Assembly: GCA_040905145.1 (NCBI GenBank)
Contig: JBBDSC010000073.1
Coordinates: forward strand, 1-45,539
DNA length: 45,539 nt
Direction: 5' to 3'
Source of the DNA: DATGMS01 sp040905145
Lineage (GTDB): Bacteria; Bacteroidota; Bacteroidia; Cytophagales; Cyclobacteriaceae
Shown: in pieces, positions 1-7,047 of the stretch
Layout: every line of letters begins with the position of its first letter
Numbering within the stretch: position 1 is the stretch's first letter
Made by a program: the position numbers and the translations under genes
Notes under the pieces: generated by a model
Seen by the model: the letters and a program-made list of their open reading frames with translations, nothing else
Told to the model about the DNA's origin: nothing
The model's database searches: none

Positions 1-54
1 GCAGAATAGCGGTCTCCAAAACCGTTGATGGGAGTTCGAATCTCTCCGCCCGTG
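1..54 (+). tRNA. tRNA-Trp (CCA), 5' end cut by window edge
   Basis: The 3' part of a tRNA is visible. The anticodon stem is 9-13/21-25 with a seven-base loop whose anticodon at 16-18 is CCA, which decodes UGG. The T arm is 30-34/42-46 around TTCGAAT. The acceptor 3' strand is 47-53 with discriminator G54, as expected for tRNA-Trp. The CCA tail is not encoded. The D arm and 5' acceptor strand lie before the window. tRNA-Trp just before secE is a common bacterial arrangement, and only 19 nt separate the two here, so co-transcription is likely. Confidence 0.95.
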
Positions 55-73
55 CTATAAAATTTTCAGAATC

Positions 74-262
74 ATGAATGTAAAAAATTTTGTTGTTGAG
101 TCAGTAGACGAAATGAGGAACAAGGTCACTTGGCCAAAGTATGCTTCACTACAAAATAGTGCCGTTTTGGTTCTTGTTGCATCATTGATCTTTGCTCTTG
201 TTATTGGGGTAATTGACATTAGCTTCGAGAATATCATGACATGGTTTTATGATTTATTTTAA
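74..262 (+). CDS. secE: Preprotein translocase subunit SecE
   Basis: SecE is the small membrane subunit that clamps SecY in the SecYEG translocon. The 62-residue protein is the short single-span form. An amphipathic cytoplasmic helix carries the family signature KVTWP at 17-21, followed by one membrane segment at about 31-48. The ATG at 74 is the only plausible start, 19 nt after tRNA-Trp. nusG follows 17 nt later, the near-universal secE-nusG-rplK order. Its partner SecY is encoded at 24284 in the same window. The assignment is secure from the motif and the neighbours. Confidence 0.96.
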   Translation: MNVKNFVVESVDEMRNKVTWPKYASLQNSAVLVLVASLIFALVIGVIDISFENIMTWFYDLF

Positions 263-279
263 TTGAATCAAAGTTACGA

Positions 280-837
280 ATGGCTGAACAAAAATGGTAT
301 GTACTCAGGGTGGTAGCTGGGCAAGAGAAAAAAGCTAAATCATATTTAGACAATGAAATTGCCCGACAAAAGCTGGAGGAATTTATTCCCGAAGTTTTGA
401 TACCTTCTGAGAAAGTATATGAAATGCGCAACGGGAAAAAGCGTGTCAGGGAGAGAAATTTCTTTCCTGGATATGTTTTGGTCAATGCGGATTTGTCCCA
501 TGGTGAAGCCAATCACGTAATTACGAGTATTCCGGGTGTTATCGGTTTTTTAGGGTCAAACAAAGGGGGGGCTTCCAAAACCCCTGAGCCATTACGTCAA
601 TCAGAAGTCAACCGGATCTTAGGAAGGGTTGAGGAAATTGATGAGTTTGCAGAGAAACTGGATACGCCATATATAGTTGGAGAGACCGTAAGGGTAATGG
701 ACGGTCCTTTCAGTGGCTTCTCGGGAACAATAGAAGAGGTGTTTGAAGACAAGAAGAAACTTAATGTAATGGTTAAAATCTTTGGTCGGAACACCCCTGT
801 GGAATTAAACTTTATACAAGTAGAAAAACAAGACTAG
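280..837 (+). CDS. nusG: Transcription termination/antitermination factor NusG
   Basis: NusG binds RNA polymerase across its cleft, affects pausing and termination, and links polymerase to the ribosome through S10. The 185-residue protein has an N-terminal NGN domain, beginning WYVLRVVAGQEKKA and including the FFPGYVLV strand at 61-68. A KOW domain at about 134-160 contains the motif GETVRVMDGPFSGFSGTI. Length and domain order are those of ordinary housekeeping NusG, not a specialised paralogue. rplK starts only 3 nt after its stop codon, so the two are certainly in one transcript. Confidence 0.97.
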   Translation: MAEQKWYVLRVVAGQEKKAKSYLDNEIARQKLEEFIPEVLIPSEKVYEMRNGKKRVRERNFFPGYVLVNADLSHGEANHVITSIPGVIGFLGSNKGGASKTPEPLRQSEVNRILGRVEEIDEFAEKLDTPYIVGETVRVMDGPFSGFSGTIEEVFEDKKKLNVMVKIFGRNTPVELNFIQVEKQD

Positions 838-840
838 GAA

Positions 841-1284
841 ATGGCTAAGGAAATTACTGGTTATCTGAAATTACAGGTGAAAGGTGGCCAGGCAAACCCA
901 TCTCCTCCTGTTGGTCCGGCCCTTGGTTCCAAGGGTTTGAACATCATGGAGTTCTGTAAGCAATTCAATGCTAGGACTCAGGAAAAAATGGGACAAATTG
1001 TTCCTGTTCTTATCACGATTTATTCGGATAAGTCTTTTGACTTCGTTATTAAAACCCCTCCGGCAGCCAATTTGCTGATTGAGGCAGCGAAAGTTAAAAA
1101 TGGTTCTGCGGAACCAAACAGGAAAAAGGTCGGCTCCGTTACCTGGGACCAAGTTAAGGAAATTGCCGAGGTGAAAATGCCTGACTTAAATGCCTTCGAA
1201 ATGGAATCTGCCATGCGAATGGTTGCTGGTACCGCTAGAAGTATGGGGATTACAGTTTCAGGAAAAGCTCCTTGGGAGGAATAA
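841..1284 (+). CDS. rplK: 50S ribosomal protein L11
   Basis: L11 forms the GTPase-associated centre on 23S rRNA together with the L10-L12 stalk. The 147-residue protein shows the hallmark N-terminal proline-rich loop PSPPVGPALG at 20-29, and a C-terminal rRNA-binding domain ending in a GTARSMGI segment. It begins 3 nt after nusG and is followed by rplA. There is no room upstream for a separate L1-binding leader of the kind that precedes rplK in enterobacteria. If L1 autoregulates here, its target must lie within coding sequence or elsewhere. Confidence 0.97.
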   Translation: MAKEITGYLKLQVKGGQANPSPPVGPALGSKGLNIMEFCKQFNARTQEKMGQIVPVLITIYSDKSFDFVIKTPPAANLLIEAAKVKNGSAEPNRKKVGSVTWDQVKEIAEVKMPDLNAFEMESAMRMVAGTARSMGITVSGKAPWEE

Positions 1285-1295
1285 ATTTAAAAACA

Positions 1296-1994
1296 ATGGC
1301 TAAGTTAACAAAAAAGCAAAAAGAAGCTCTTTCCAAGTACGACCCAAGCCAACAGTATTCCCTGGCTGAGGCTTCTTCAATTGTGAAAGATATCACGTTC
1401 AACAAGTTTGATGCTTCTGTAGATCTGGACATCCGTTTGGGTGTGGATCCCCGTAAAGCAGATCAAATGATAAGAGGTGTTGTGGCATTGCCTCACGGTA
1501 CAGGTAAGGAGATAAAAGTTCTCGTGCTTTGTACACCTGAAAAGGAAGAGGAAGCCAAAGAAGCCGGTGCAGACTATGTTGGATTGGATGACTATATAGC
1601 AAAGATAGAAGGTGGGTGGACTGACGTGGATGTCATTATCACTATGCCCAATGTTATGGCTAAAGTAGGTAGGCTAGGTAGGGTGTTGGGACCAAGAGGA
1701 TTAATGCCTAACCCAAAATCCGGAACGGTAACCCTGGATGTGGGGAAAGCGGTGAAGGAAGTTAAAGCCGGTAAGATTGACTTTAAAGTAGATAAATTCG
1801 GCATTATTCATGCCAGCGTGGGTAAGGTTTCATTTACTCCTGAAAGACTTCAGGAAAATGCGAACGAACTTATACAGACGATATCTAAATTAAAACCCTC
1901 AACTTCCAAAGGCACTTACTTCAGAAGCATACATTTATCCAGCACCATGTCGCCAGGTATAGATATTGATAAAGGGAGCATTCAAGGTATATAA
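1296..1994 (+). CDS. rplA: 50S ribosomal protein L1
   Basis: L1 builds the mobile stalk at the ribosomal E site and often represses its own mRNA. The product has 232 residues, the usual length. The signature GRLGRVLGPRGLMPNPKSGT lies near residues 117-136. I start at the ATG at 1296 because the protein then begins MAKLTKKQK as in homologues. A start at 1272 would add eight residues and overlap rplK. A GGGAGGA run at 1274-1280 is 15 nt from the ATG, too far to act as a Shine-Dalgarno, and it encodes the end of L11. Confidence 0.96.
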   Translation: MAKLTKKQKEALSKYDPSQQYSLAEASSIVKDITFNKFDASVDLDIRLGVDPRKADQMIRGVVALPHGTGKEIKVLVLCTPEKEEEAKEAGADYVGLDDYIAKIEGGWTDVDVIITMPNVMAKVGRLGRVLGPRGLMPNPKSGTVTLDVGKAVKEVKAGKIDFKVDKFGIIHASVGKVSFTPERLQENANELIQTISKLKPSTSKGTYFRSIHLSSTMSPGIDIDKGSIQGI

Positions 1995-1996
1995 TT

Positions 1997-2536
1997 ATGA
2001 CTAGAGAGGAAAAAAAATCAATCATCGAAAGTCTTACCGGGAAATTAAAGGAAACTCCGCATTTCTATATTACAGATGCTTCAGGTTTCAGTGTTGCTCA
2101 GGTAAATGCTTTCAGAAGAATGTGTTATGAAAAAGGAGTAGAATATAAGGTTTATAAAAATACCTTGATCAAAAAAGCACTGGGGAATCTGGATGTGGAC
2201 TACACTAATTTTTCAGAAGAAACACTTAAGGGTTTTTCCGGGATTATTTTCTCTAGGGAGACAAGTAATCTGCCTGCAAAAGTACTGATAGACTTTAGGA
2301 AAAAATTAGGCAAAAAAGAAAAAAGACCAGCTTTCAAAGGAGCTTCCATAGATGGAGACCAATTCCTTGGAGAACAAACCCTGGAAATGTTATCCAAACT
2401 TAAATCCAAGGAAGAACTTCTGGGAGAGGTTATCGGCTTGCTTCAATCACCTGCCAAGAATGTTATTTCTGCTCTTCAGAGTGGACAGAATACATTGGCC
2501 GGACTGGTTAAAACCCTTGCTGAAAGGGAATCATAA
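1997..2536 (+). CDS. rplJ: 50S ribosomal protein L10
   Basis: L10 (P0) anchors dimers of L7/L12 on the ribosome. The 179-residue product starts MTREEKKSIIESL and has the expected central segment EYKVYKNTLIKKAL plus a C-terminal helix for L12 binding. The ATG lies 2 nt after the rplA stop. There is therefore no intergenic space for the L10 leader RNA that usually precedes rplJ in Proteobacteria and Firmicutes. rplL follows after 53 nt. The identity is firm from both sequence and order. Confidence 0.95.
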   Translation: MTREEKKSIIESLTGKLKETPHFYITDASGFSVAQVNAFRRMCYEKGVEYKVYKNTLIKKALGNLDVDYTNFSEETLKGFSGIIFSRETSNLPAKVLIDFRKKLGKKEKRPAFKGASIDGDQFLGEQTLEMLSKLKSKEELLGEVIGLLQSPAKNVISALQSGQNTLAGLVKTLAERES

Positions 2537-2589
2537 AATATTTAAAGAAATCAAATTAGTTTAAAAACAATCAATTAAATTATAATACA

Positions 2590-2967
2590 ATGGCAGATCT
2601 TAAAGCATTCGCTGAACAGTTAGTGAATTTAACTGTTAAAGAGGTAAGTGAGTTAGCCACTATATTGAAGGATGAGTATGGTATCGAACCTGCCGCTGCC
2701 GCTGCCCCTGTTGCGGTGGCCGGTGGAGTTGGTGAAGGTGCCGAAGAAGAAGAAAAAACTTCTTTTGATGTCATCTTGAAAGCTGCTGGTGGTTCAAAAT
2801 TGGCAGTGGTTAAACTAGTAAAAGAATTGACTGGTCTTGGTCTTAAAGAAGCGAAAGAAGTAGTTGACAGTGCTCCAAAAGCTGTTAAAGAAGGTATCGC
2901 GAAAGACGAAGCTGAAGCGCTCAAAAAGCAACTAGAAGAAGCTGGTGCTGAAGTTGAGCTGAAATAA
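2590..2967 (+). CDS. rplL: 50S ribosomal protein L7/L12
   Basis: L7/L12 is the multicopy stalk protein that recruits EF-G, EF-Tu and IF2. The 125 residues comprise an N-terminal dimerisation helix region (1-34), an alanine/glycine/glutamate hinge (35-56) and a C-terminal factor-binding domain (57-125) with the conserved segment GLGLKEAKEVVDSAPKAVKEG. It is separated from rplJ by 53 nt. Downstream lie three hairpins before rpoB. These probably allow far more L12 than polymerase to be made from the shared transcript. Confidence 0.97.
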   Translation: MADLKAFAEQLVNLTVKEVSELATILKDEYGIEPAAAAAPVAVAGGVGEGAEEEEKTSFDVILKAAGGSKLAVVKLVKELTGLGLKEAKEVVDSAPKAVKEGIAKDEAEALKKQLEEAGAEVELK

Positions 2968-2971
2968 TTTG

Positions 2972-3001
2972 GATAACCTTACCTTATAGAAAAAGGTTAT
3001 C
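2972..3001 (+). other. Hairpin 1 of 3 in the rplL-rpoB gap
   Basis: A perfect 9-bp inverted repeat (GATAACCTT at 2972-2980 with AAGGTTATC at 2993-3001) has a 12-nt loop and starts 4 nt after the rplL stop. It has no U tract of its own. It could be an RNA processing or stability element at the 3' end of the rplL message. It is read directly from the sequence; the function is inferred. Confidence 0.7.
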
Positions 3002-3006
3002 AAATT

Positions 3007-3038
3007 AGACCTGACTTTTTAGTCAGGTCTTTTCCTGT
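3007..3038 (+). terminator. Terminator/attenuator between rplL and rpoB
   Basis: A perfect 10-bp stem (AGACCTGACT at 3007-3016 with AGTCAGGTCT at 3021-3030) closes a TTTT tetraloop and is followed by a short T run. It is shaped like an intrinsic terminator. Since rpoB has no clear promoter after it, partial read-through (attenuation) is the likely role, analogous to the known E. coli rplL-rpoB attenuator. Confidence 0.8.
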
Positions 3039-3047
3039 TTGTGCGCA

Positions 3048-3072
3048 ACTTGGAAATTGTGTTTTTCCAAGT
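3048..3072 (+). other. Hairpin 3 of 3 in the rplL-rpoB gap
   Basis: A perfect 9-bp inverted repeat (ACTTGGAAA at 3048-3056 with TTTCCAAGT at 3064-3072) has a 7-nt loop and lies 49 nt upstream of the rpoB start. No U tract follows. It could shape the rpoB 5' leader or serve as a processing site. Confidence 0.65.
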
Positions 3073-3121
3073 ATAAATTGAACACATTTAGTTATTAAAT
3101 CACATATAAACATATACTGCC

Positions 3122-6100
3122 TTGGCTATCCAGAATCAAACCGAAAGGAAAAGTTTCTCATCTATTAAGGTAGTCAAAGACTATCCGGATTTTCTCGAAA
3201 TCCAATTGCAATCCTTTAAGGATTTCTTCCAGTTGGATACTCCCGCAGAAAAAAGAAGACAGGATGGTCTGTTCAAGGTCTTCTCTGAAAACTTTCCCAT
3301 AAGCGATTCAAGAGAAAACTTTACCCTTGAATTTATTGACTATACAGTTGACCCTCCAAAATACAATGTTTCCGAAAGTATTGACAGAGGACTTACCTAT
3401 TCTGTTCCTCTCAAAGCGAAACTTCGTTTGCTCTGTTCTGACGAAGACAATGAAGACTTCGAAACCATCGAGCAAGAAGTATTCTTGGGGAATCTTCCTT
3501 ATATGACAGAAAAGGGCTCATTTGTGATCAATGGTGCAGAGCGTGTGATTGTTTCCCAATTGCACCGGTCTCCGGGGGTTTTCTTTGCCCAAAGTAAACA
3601 TACCAATGGAACAAAGCTTTATTCTGCCAGGATCATACCGTTTAAGGGTTCCTGGATTGAATTTGCTACCGACATTAACAATGTCATGTATGCCTACATC
3701 GACAGAAAGAAAAAATTCCCGGTCACGACCCTGTTAAGGGCCATAGGCTATGGTTCTGATAAGCTGATCTTAGATCTGTTTGGTCTTTCTGAAGAAATCC
3801 AAGCCACAAAAGCCGCTCTTAAAAAAGTCAGTGGCAGGAAACTTGCCGCCCGTGTGTTAAGAACCTGGGTGGAGGATTTCGTGGATGAGGATACAGGAGA
3901 GGTGGTTTCTATTGACAGGAACGAAGTGCTCCTGGAAAGGGACTCCATCTTGACGGATGAGGACATTGATTTAATATTGGAATCAGGTACCAAGAGCATT
4001 ATCCTTCATCGGGAAGATGTCAATGTGGCCGATTATTCCATTATTTACAACACCTTGCAAAAGGACAACTCCAACTCTGAGAAAGAGGCTGTGGAGGTTA
4101 TTTATAGACAATTAAGAAATACTGAAGCTCCTGATGAAGCGACCGCAAGGGAAGTAATCCATGGATTGTTTTTCTCCGATAAGCGGTACGATCTGGGAGA
4201 AGTAGGTAGATATAGGATCAATAAAAAGCTTGGGCTGAACATTGCTTCCGATAAAATAGTGCTTACCACAGAAGATATCATCAATATCGTCAAGTACCTG
4301 ATTGGACTTATCAATTCCAAAGCAGTAGTGGATGATATTGATCACTTGAGTAACAGAAGGGTAAGAACTGTTGGTGAACAATTATACAGTCAGTTTGGTG
4401 TAGGACTGGCCCGTATGGCCAGGACTATCCGTGAGCGGATGAACGTAAGGGATAACGAAGATTTCAAACCGGTGGATCTGATCAATGCCAGGACACTTTC
4501 TTCGGTAATCAATTCCTTCTTTGGTACCAACCAGCTATCTCAGTTTATGGACCAGACCAACCCTCTTGCCGAATTGACGCATAAGAGAAGGTTATCTGCC
4601 TTGGGTCCCGGTGGACTTTCGAGGGAGCGGGCAGGTTTTGAGGTCCGTGACGTTCACTATACCCACTACGGCCGCCTTTGTACCATTGAAACCCCCGAGG
4701 GACCAAACATTGGCTTGATTTCTTCTTTGTGTGTTCATGCCAAAGTCAACGGAATGGGATTCCTGGAAACACCTTACAGGAAGGCATCTGATGGCAAAGT
4801 GAGTATGGACGGGAAGGATATCGTTTTCCTTACCGCTGAGGAGGAAGATGAACATAACATCGCTCAGGCAAATGCGCCTTTAGATGATAATGGTGTATTT
4901 GTCAATGAGAAAGTTAAAGCCCGTTTTGAAGGGGATTTCCCGGTTCTTGAGCCTAAGGAAATCAGTTACATGGATGTAGCTCCTAACCAAATTGTTTCGG
5001 TAGCCGCCTCATTGATCCCATTTCTGGAGCATGATGATGCGAACCGTGCATTGATGGGATCTAACATGCAGCGCCAGGCTGTGCCACTTCTTAAAGCGGA
5101 AGCCCCTATCGTGGGTACTGGTTTGGAAGCAAGAACCGCGGTTGATTCCAGATCCTTGATTATTGCTGAAGCCGATGGGGTGGTAGATTCCGTGGATGCA
5201 AAGAAAATCGTTATAAAATACGAATTGACTGATGACGAGCTTCTTGTCAATTTCAGTGATGAGTATAAAACATATGACCTGGTTAAGTTTAGAAGAACCA
5301 ACCAGGACACCACCATTAACCTGACACCTTTGGTCCTCAAAGGACAAAGGATCTCTAAAGGACAGGTCTTGGTAGAGGGTTATTCTACCAATAACGGAGA
5401 ATTGGCATTGGGTAAAAACCTGACGGTAGCCTATATGCCTTGGCAAGGATACAATTTTGAAGATGCCATTGTCATTTCTGAAAGAGTAGTCCGGGAAGAT
5501 GTGTTTACCTCTATCCACGTGGAAGAGTTCCAGCTTGAAGTAAGAGACACCAAGAGGGGAGAGGAAGAACTGACTTCTGAAATCCCTAACGTTTCGGAAG
5601 AGGCGGTTAAAAACCTGGACGAAAACGGGATTATCAGAATCGGGGCGGAACTTAAAGAAGGTGATATCATCATCGGTAAGATTACGCCTAAAGGAGAGAC
5701 AGACCCTACCCCGGAAGAAAAACTGCTAAGAGCGATTTTCGGGGACAAAGCCGGGGATGTCAAAGATGCTTCCCTAAAGGCTTCCCCTTCTTTGAACGGG
5801 GTGGTGATTGAAACCAAATTGTTCTCCAGACCTAAAAAAGACAAAGACCTAAGGGCAAAATCCAAAGAGGAGGTCGTCAAATTAAAATCCCAATATGCCA
5901 GGGACCTGTTAGGGGTAAGGGCCAAAATGATCAAGAAATTTATGGTTCTTTTGGACGGAAAAACCTCTAATGGTGTGAAGCATAAGTTTGGGGATGTGAT
6001 TATCAGTAAGGGAGTGAAGTTCAATGAAAAGAATATTGAGCAGAATTTGTTCCCTTCTAAAAATCCATACCGGGACGAGAGCAACTATAATGTTCCAGAA

Positions 6101-6997
6101 GAAGCTAACTTGGTGTCTGATATCATCCTTGATGACTGGACAGGTGATGCCCATACCAACTTCTTGGTTCAGCAACTGGTCAAAAACTACACCAATACCA
6201 GAAACGAGATTTCAGGTAGGTTCAAGAGGGAAAAGTTCACCCTGGAAGTAGGAGATGAGTTGCCAGCAGGCATCGTTCAGCTTGCCAAAGTGTACGTGGC
6301 CAAAAAGCGTAAACTAAAAGTAGGTGATAAAATGGCCGGTCGTCACGGTAACAAAGGTATTGTGGCCAAAATCGTAAGGGATGAAGACATGCCCTTCCTT
6401 GAAGACGGCACGCCTATGGATATCGTATTGAACCCGTTAGGGGTACCTTCCCGTATGAATATTGGTCAGATTTTTGAGACTGTCCTAGCTTGGGCAGGCC
6501 AGAAATTAGACAAGAAATATGCGACACCGATATTTGATGGTGCCAGTACTGAAGAAGTGGCAGCTGAACTTGAAAAGGCAGGATTGCCTTATTTCGGCAG
6601 GACTTATTTGTTTGATGGCCTTACCGGCAAGAAATTTGACCAGCCGGTCACGGTGGGGGTCACCTACATGTTGAAATTGGGCCACTTGGTGGACGATAAA
6701 ATGCATGCCAGATCTATTGGACCCTATTCGTTGATTACACAGCAGCCATTGGGTGGTAAAGCTCAGTTTGGAGGCCAACGCTTTGGGGAAATGGAAGTTT
6801 GGGCATTGGAGGCATTTGGTGCCTCTCACGTACTCCAAGAGATCCTCACCGTTAAGTCAGATGATGTAATTGGCAGAGCCAAAGCTTATGAAGCCATTGT
6901 AAAAGGGGAAAACCTTCCGAAGCCTAATATTCCGGAATCCTTTAACGTATTGGTGCATGAGTTAAGGGGCCTTGCCCTGGAAATCACACTTGACTAA
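3122..6997 (+). CDS. rpoB: DNA-directed RNA polymerase subunit beta
   Basis: The beta subunit forms one half of the RNAP active-site cleft. The 1291-residue length and the N-terminal segment ending DYPDFLEIQLQSFKDFFQLDTP are typical of Bacteroidota. The rifampicin pocket is intact and of sensitive type: the segment around QFMDQTNP (474-481) has Asp477, His487 and Ser492 at the classical positions. The catalytic-region motif GDKMAGRHGNKG lies at about 1068-1079. The start is a TTG: no in-frame ATG precedes the homologous N-terminus, and the upstream region holds hairpins. rpoC follows after a short gap with a 5-bp GGAA-loop hairpin. Confidence 0.98.
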   Translation: MAIQNQTERKSFSSIKVVKDYPDFLEIQLQSFKDFFQLDTPAEKRRQDGLFKVFSENFPISDSRENFTLEFIDYTVDPPKYNVSESIDRGLTYSVPLKAKLRLLCSDEDNEDFETIEQEVFLGNLPYMTEKGSFVINGAERVIVSQLHRSPGVFFAQSKHTNGTKLYSARIIPFKGSWIEFATDINNVMYAYIDRKKKFPVTTLLRAIGYGSDKLILDLFGLSEEIQATKAALKKVSGRKLAARVLRTWVEDFVDEDTGEVVSIDRNEVLLERDSILTDEDIDLILESGTKSIILHREDVNVADYSIIYNTLQKDNSNSEKEAVEVIYRQLRNTEAPDEATAREVIHGLFFSDKRYDLGEVGRYRINKKLGLNIASDKIVLTTEDIINIVKYLIGLINSKAVVDDIDHLSNRRVRTVGEQLYSQFGVGLARMARTIRERMNVRDNEDFKPVDLINARTLSSVINSFFGTNQLSQFMDQTNPLAELTHKRRLSALGPGGLSRERAGFEVRDVHYTHYGRLCTIETPEGPNIGLISSLCVHAKVNGMGFLETPYRKASDGKVSMDGKDIVFLTAEEEDEHNIAQANAPLDDNGVFVNEKVKARFEGDFPVLEPKEISYMDVAPNQIVSVAASLIPFLEHDDANRALMGSNMQRQAVPLLKAEAPIVGTGLEARTAVDSRSLIIAEADGVVDSVDAKKIVIKYELTDDELLVNFSDEYKTYDLVKFRRTNQDTTINLTPLVLKGQRISKGQVLVEGYSTNNGELALGKNLTVAYMPWQGYNFEDAIVISERVVREDVFTSIHVEEFQLEVRDTKRGEEELTSEIPNVSEEAVKNLDENGIIRIGAELKEGDIIIGKITPKGETDPTPEEKLLRAIFGDKAGDVKDASLKASPSLNGVVIETKLFSRPKKDKDLRAKSKEEVVKLKSQYARDLLGVRAKMIKKFMVLLDGKTSNGVKHKFGDVIISKGVKFNEKNIEQNLFPSKNPYRDESNYNVPEEANLVSDIILDDWTGDAHTNFLVQQLVKNYTNTRNEISGRFKREKFTLEVGDELPAGIVQLAKVYVAKKRKLKVGDKMAGRHGNKGIVAKIVRDEDMPFLEDGTPMDIVLNPLGVPSRMNIGQIFETVLAWAGQKLDKKYATPIFDGASTEEVAAELEKAGLPYFGRTYLFDGLTGKKFDQPVTVGVTYMLKLGHLVDDKMHARSIGPYSLITQQPLGGKAQFGGQRFGEMEVWALEAFGASHVLQEILTVKSDDVIGRAKAYEAIVKGENLPKPNIPESFNVLVHELRGLALEITLD

Positions 6998-7010
6998 TTT
7001 AGATTAAATT

Positions 7011-7024
7011 GGGCCGGAAGGCCC
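7011..7024 (+). other. Small GGAA-loop hairpin between rpoB and rpoC
   Basis: GGGCC (7011-7015) pairs with GGCCC (7020-7024) around a GGAA tetraloop of the stable GNRA class. It sits 13 nt after the rpoB stop and 23 nt before the rpoC start. There is no U tract, so it is not a terminator. It may be a processing or translation-spacing element. Confidence 0.55.
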
Positions 7025-7047
7025 TTCACCTACTCACATATTTAATT

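Noticed and set aside
1274..1280. GGGAGGA as Shine-Dalgarno of rplA
   Set aside because: It is 15 nt from the ATG at 1296 and encodes the conserved end of L11.
4541..4597. Possible rifampicin-resistance changes in RpoB
   Set aside because: Asp477, His487 and Ser492 are the sensitive residues; the differences seen are ordinary lineage variation.
5431..6084. 217-codon open frame on the minus strand inside rpoB
   Set aside because: It is a serine/leucine-rich mirror of rpoB codons with no start context or known domain.
7009..7047. Upstream TTG extension of rpoC by 13 residues
   Set aside because: It runs through an intergenic hairpin and gives an N-terminus unlike RpoC; ATG at 7048 fits the family.
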